64,000 bases of DNA from Oceanidesulfovibrio marinus (GTDB taxonomy: Bacteria > Desulfobacterota > Desulfovibrionia > Desulfovibrionales > Desulfovibrionaceae). The first letter of the stretch is position 1. Every line of letters starts with the position of its first letter. Made by a program: the position numbers and the translations under genes. Below the pieces are notes generated by a model, which had not been told where the DNA came from, ran no database searches, and saw only the letters and a program-made list of their open reading frames with translations. Positions 61,033-64,000 of the stretch are shown piece by piece. The stretch spans positions 1,798,001 to 1,862,000 of the forward strand of contig NZ_CP039543.1 of NCBI RefSeq assembly GCF_013085545.1, given 5' to 3'.

Positions 61033-61632
61033 GTGATCCATCCGTTCATGAGCCGGCTCAAGGACTCCATCCAGGACCTGCACGACGCGGCCCAGGAGAC
61101 CAGACCGCTGGACGCGATCCTCAACCGCAGCATCACCCGGGACGAGTACCGCGCCGTGCTCGAACGGTTCTACGGCATCGTTATCCCGTTCGAAGCATTT
61201 ATCGCCGCCAACATCGGCGGCTTCGACCTGGGACAACCGTATGCCGAAATCGCGCGCCGGCCGGACCTGGAGCGCGATCTTCTGTTTTTCGGTGCGGATG
61301 CGGAGTATATAGCCGCCCTGCCGCTGGCGGAGGTGGACGCCCGGCCGGATCTGCCCACGGCCCTTGGTCTGCTCTACCTTATGGAAGGCTCCCGCCTGGG
61401 CGGGCTGGTCATCGCACGCAGCTTGCAGGAGAGCCTGCATGTCGACCCTTGCCACGGCGCAGCGTACTTTTCCTCCCGTGGCAAGGACCCGCACATGCTC
61501 AACGACGAGCTGCGGAATCGGCTCGAATCATGGGTCACCAGAACCGGAAAGGGAGACGCCGTGATCAGCGCGGCGCGCGAAGGTTTCAGCTTGATGAACG
61601 CCTGGATGGACCAATCGCAGAACAGCGCATGA
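61033..61632 (+). CDS. heme oxygenase-like protein (GTG start)
   Basis: 199 residues, all-alpha. It has the heme-oxygenase family layout: LHDAAQ (His17 at the proximal heme-ligand place), FYGIVIPFEAF, and LGLLYLMEGSRLGG matching the distal helix with its Gly pair. Heme oxygenase needs O2 to cut heme, which is unusual in a sulfate reducer; it may act under air exposure, or bind heme or something else. GTG at 61033 is used, with ATG at 61048 also possible; the ribosome site is weak. It follows the CocE gene after 48 bp. Confidence 0.8.
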   Translation: MIHPFMSRLKDSIQDLHDAAQETRPLDAILNRSITRDEYRAVLERFYGIVIPFEAFIAANIGGFDLGQPYAEIARRPDLERDLLFFGADAEYIAALPLAEVDARPDLPTALGLLYLMEGSRLGGLVIARSLQESLHVDPCHGAAYFSSRGKDPHMLNDELRNRLESWVTRTGKGDAVISAAREGFSLMNAWMDQSQNSA

Positions 61633-61744
61633 TCCGCCGCGGCTCACAGCTCTCCCGACAATGGGTGCATCCACCAAGACAAACCTCGCTGCCCTGAATA
61701 TTGCGAAAACAATGCACAGGGCAGCCCTGCTGCCGCAGCCGGCA

Positions 61745-63178
61745 TCACGCCTCGTCGCGCAATGGGACGACCGTATCCGCCATCTCCGGCGGCTCGGCCT
61801 CGATGACCCGCTTGGAGCGCCAGCCCCCCTGGCGGAAGCGCAGGTACGCCCCTGCGGAGAGCAGCAGCACATAGATGGTGACTATCCGCCACGCCGCTTC
61901 CAACCCGGCGCCGTACACTTCCAGGGCCAACCACGAGGGCACGATCAGGCCAAGCACGGCGATGGCAGCCATGGCTTTCATAACAAAAACGATGTCGCCG
62001 GCGCCCTTGAGCGCGCCGAAGTAAATGACCGCCACGGTGTCGAACAGGCAGTACAGCGCCACGTAGCGCAGGAGTACTACGCCGGTGGCCACGATGCCGG
62101 CCCACTCCGCGTCGCCCGTCCCGGCCGGCCGGAACAGATCGAGCACCAGGTGCGGCGCAAAGAGATAGACCGCCATCATGCCCAGGGTCCACAACAGCGC
62201 CATGTGCAGCGCGCTGCCCGCGGCCACGGCGCCGTCATCCGGCGTACCGCGGCCCACGGCCTGGCCCACCAGACTGGAAACCGCGATGTGCAGGCCGACC
62301 ATGGGCAGAAAGCCGAGAGTGTTCACGGCAAAGACGATGTTGGACGCGGCGAGCTCCACCGTGCCCAGCCGCCCTACCAGAAAGACGAAGAAAGCGATGG
62401 CCGAGATCTCCAAAAAGAACTCCACCCCGCCCGGCAGGCCGAAGCGCACGAGTCGCGCCAGCAGCGCGCGGTCCGGCCGCCACGCGGATCGCACGGCGTA
62501 CTGCTCCTCGTTCTTTCGCGTGAATATCCACCAGCCAAAGAGGGAGGCCGTGAACGTCGCGCCGCAGACCGAGGCGGTAGCCGCGCCGGCAATGCCCAGC
62601 TCCGGGAATGGTCCCCAGCCGAAGATAAGCGCATAGTCCAGCGGGATGTTCAGCATCGTCCCGGCCAGGTTGGCGGCCAGCACCGGCCGGGTGATTCCCC
62701 GGCCCGAGTAGAAGCAGGACAAGATCTCCATGAGCAGCACAAAGATCGCGCCCAGGCAGAGGATGCGGAAGTACGTCGCCTCCTCCGCGGCGATGACCGG
62801 TCCATGCCCGGCCAGACGGAAGAGCGTATCGGCGGCCATGGAGCAACACGCCATGATCACGCCGGCGCACAACGCCACGTAGATGCCCTGCCACAGCGCC
62901 GCGCCAACGCGTTTTGGTTGCCTGGCACCGGTGTACTGGGCCACGAATACGTTGGTGTACAGGCAGATGCCGAAAAAGAATGCAATGATAGTAAACCACG
63001 CAGTCCACGCCGGCACGGCCGCGGCGATGGACTCCATGGAGTACCGGCTCAGGAAAATGCGATCTGTGAACTGCATCAGCGTGGCCGCGCCCAGGCTGGC
63101 CACCAGGGGCAGTCCCACCCTGAGCACCTCACGGTATCCATTCTGCGCCGACCAGCGGCGCCTTACTGCACCAAACAC
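61745..63178 (-). CDS. MATE family efflux transporter (GTG start)
   Basis: 477 residues, about 12 TM helices. MATE features: GLPLVASLGAATLMQFTDRIFLSRYS, FVAQYTGARQPKRVGAALWQG, and in the second half FAVNTLGFLPMVGLHIAVSS and GQAVGRGTPDD. It exports drugs or metabolites in exchange for cations. The GTG start is preceded by GGAGAG at 6 bp. It differs from the other MATE protein at 29466 and is probably not a recent duplicate. Substrate unknown. It is divergent from the APH-type gene at 63280. Confidence 0.92.
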   Translation of the reverse strand: MFGAVRRRWSAQNGYREVLRVGLPLVASLGAATLMQFTDRIFLSRYSMESIAAAVPAWTAWFTIIAFFFGICLYTNVFVAQYTGARQPKRVGAALWQGIYVALCAGVIMACCSMAADTLFRLAGHGPVIAAEEATYFRILCLGAIFVLLMEILSCFYSGRGITRPVLAANLAGTMLNIPLDYALIFGWGPFPELGIAGAATASVCGATFTASLFGWWIFTRKNEEQYAVRSAWRPDRALLARLVRFGLPGGVEFFLEISAIAFFVFLVGRLGTVELAASNIVFAVNTLGFLPMVGLHIAVSSLVGQAVGRGTPDDGAVAAGSALHMALLWTLGMMAVYLFAPHLVLDLFRPAGTGDAEWAGIVATGVVLLRYVALYCLFDTVAVIYFGALKGAGDIVFVMKAMAAIAVLGLIVPSWLALEVYGAGLEAAWRIVTIYVLLLSAGAYLRFRQGGWRSKRVIEAEPPEMADTVVPLRDEA

Positions 63179-63279
63179 GGGAACTCTCCGGAACTATTCG
63201 AAACGTGGAAAAAGAGTGTAGCCATATGGCGAATACAGTATGGAGTCAATACCCCGCACAAAAAATCACCTTTTCGACC

Positions 63280-64000
63280 ATGATTAATGAACTACTGAAC
63301 CTCTGGAACAGGACGGCGGCGACTGTCCGCAACAACATCCCCCTGACTGGAAGCCCGGAACGCTGCGCCATGCGCGTGGCCGTCCAGGACGACCGCGGCG
63401 AGGTCCTGGTGCTCGAACGGCTCTCCAGGGGCCAGGCGGAGCGCAGACGGAGCATCGCAAAAGTCCTCGCCGCCCTGGCGGACAACGGGCTCGCCCTCTC
63501 CCTTGTCTATCTGCCGGACGCGGATGGCGATTACGTGGCGGAGCACCGTGGAGAATCGTACATGCTGGCTCCGCTCCTGCCAGGCGGACCGCCGCCCAGG
63601 CCGGAGTCAGCGGAGCATGCCTGGCGCGGCAAGGCCCTGGCCGAGTTTCTGATCGGCATGGAGCAGGCTGCGGCGTCCCTGCCCACAGCCCTTGTGGATG
63701 CGCTGGGGCCGCCCCTGGACCTGCCCGTCTACGCCGCATCCCTGGCCGAAACTGTGCGCCTGCGCGAGCCGTCTGTCCATGCCCGGCTCATGCCATCGCT
63801 GGACCGCCTCGCCCCGTTTCTGGAGTCCTGGGCTTTTTTACCGCTGGGCCTGTGCCACGGGGACTATCATCCGCTCAACGTGCTCTGGAGCGAGAACGCC
63901 GTGACCGGCGTCATCGACTGGGAGTTCATGGGCCCCAAGCCGACGCTGTACGACGCGGCAAACTGCGCAGGCTGCGTGGGTAGCGAGGGACCGGCCGCGC
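63280..64000 (+). CDS. APH-family phosphotransferase (partial, C-terminus off window)
   Basis: The first 240 codons are present. The aminoglycoside-phosphotransferase/homoserine-kinase-like fold shows LCHGDYHPLNVLW (catalytic HGD and metal-binding Asn) and VIDWEFMGPKPTLYD (metal-binding Asp). An N-lobe with VLVLERL precedes it. It would phosphorylate a small hydroxyl substrate; aminoglycosides, homoserine and others are possible. It is divergent from the MATE gene, with 101 bp for promoters. Confidence 0.88.
   Translation, partial: MINELLNLWNRTAATVRNNIPLTGSPERCAMRVAVQDDRGEVLVLERLSRGQAERRRSIAKVLAALADNGLALSLVYLPDADGDYVAEHRGESYMLAPLLPGGPPPRPESAEHAWRGKALAEFLIGMEQAAASLPTALVDALGPPLDLPVYAASLAETVRLREPSVHARLMPSLDRLAPFLESWAFLPLGLCHGDYHPLNVLWSENAVTGVIDWEFMGPKPTLYDAANCAGCVGSEGPAA

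Noticed and set aside
61661-63283. 540-codon rightward frame opposite the second MATE gene
   Set aside because: Antisense shadow; the MATE protein on the other strand has the full set of TM helices and motifs.

Overview
The window is high-GC DNA from a sulfate-reducing deltaproteobacterium, most likely Desulfovibrionaceae. The clearest marker is a complete qrcABCD operon (40090-44846), the periplasm-facing menaquinone reductase that passes electrons from the cytochrome c3 pool to menaquinone. Tandem lytic transglycosylases, many PAS/HD-GYP/sigma-54 regulators and an oxidoreductase of the xanthine dehydrogenase family fit the same group. No rRNA, tRNA, CRISPR array, insertion sequence or prophage structural gene was seen. 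About 57 protein genes are supported; the first (chemoreceptor) and last (phosphotransferase) run off the edges.

Layout. 1-12796 is mostly signalling: a partial chemoreceptor divergent from a receiver-PAS protein, a small Cys-rich protein, a glycosyltransferase, an SH3/M48-protease/CHASE2-adenylate-cyclase run, and a leftward sigma-54 module in which a PAS-AAA+ activator gene is followed by clustered GTGTTC/GAACAC sites, a -24/-12 promoter, a thioredoxin-fold protein without CxxC, and an HD-GYP response regulator. 13087-24417 holds an HprK-like orphan, a 3D-domain protein, small secreted proteins, a thermonuclease, a DUF1848 iron-sulfur protein, a DacB-type peptidase, an M23 peptidase, a GAF-HD-GYP protein and an Rrf2 regulator with a readable promoter. 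24614-29315 is a leftward run with two MltB-like transglycosylases, one fused to a beta-helix domain.

29466-39851 has a MATE exporter, a PilZ protein followed by a zinc-ribbon ParA-like ATPase, a two-subunit molybdenum hydroxylase, an AEC transporter, an EAL-HDOD protein and a GspE/PilB ATPase. 40090-46819 has the qrc operon, rfbC and a Gate-type membrane protein. 47014-53621 has a TPR lipoprotein, a ClpX-like AAA+ protein, an S24 repressor divergent from a small HTH/AT-hook protein, a gene-free 645-bp gap, and hflKC. 53733-64000 has a phosphohexomutase, an aminotransferase, a sigma-54 activator with a degenerate receiver, larB, a CocE/NonD hydrolase, a heme-oxygenase-like protein, a second MATE exporter and a partial APH-family kinase.

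Shared themes are cyclic-nucleotide signalling (two HD-GYP, one EAL-HDOD, one PilZ, one adenylate cyclase), envelope and peptidoglycan remodelling (M23, 3D, DacB, two MltB, M48) and redox control. Two near-identical GTGAATTA(C/T)TTCAC palindromes, one by the chemoreceptor and one against the qrc promoter, suggest common control by a Rex-type or CRP/FNR-type regulator.
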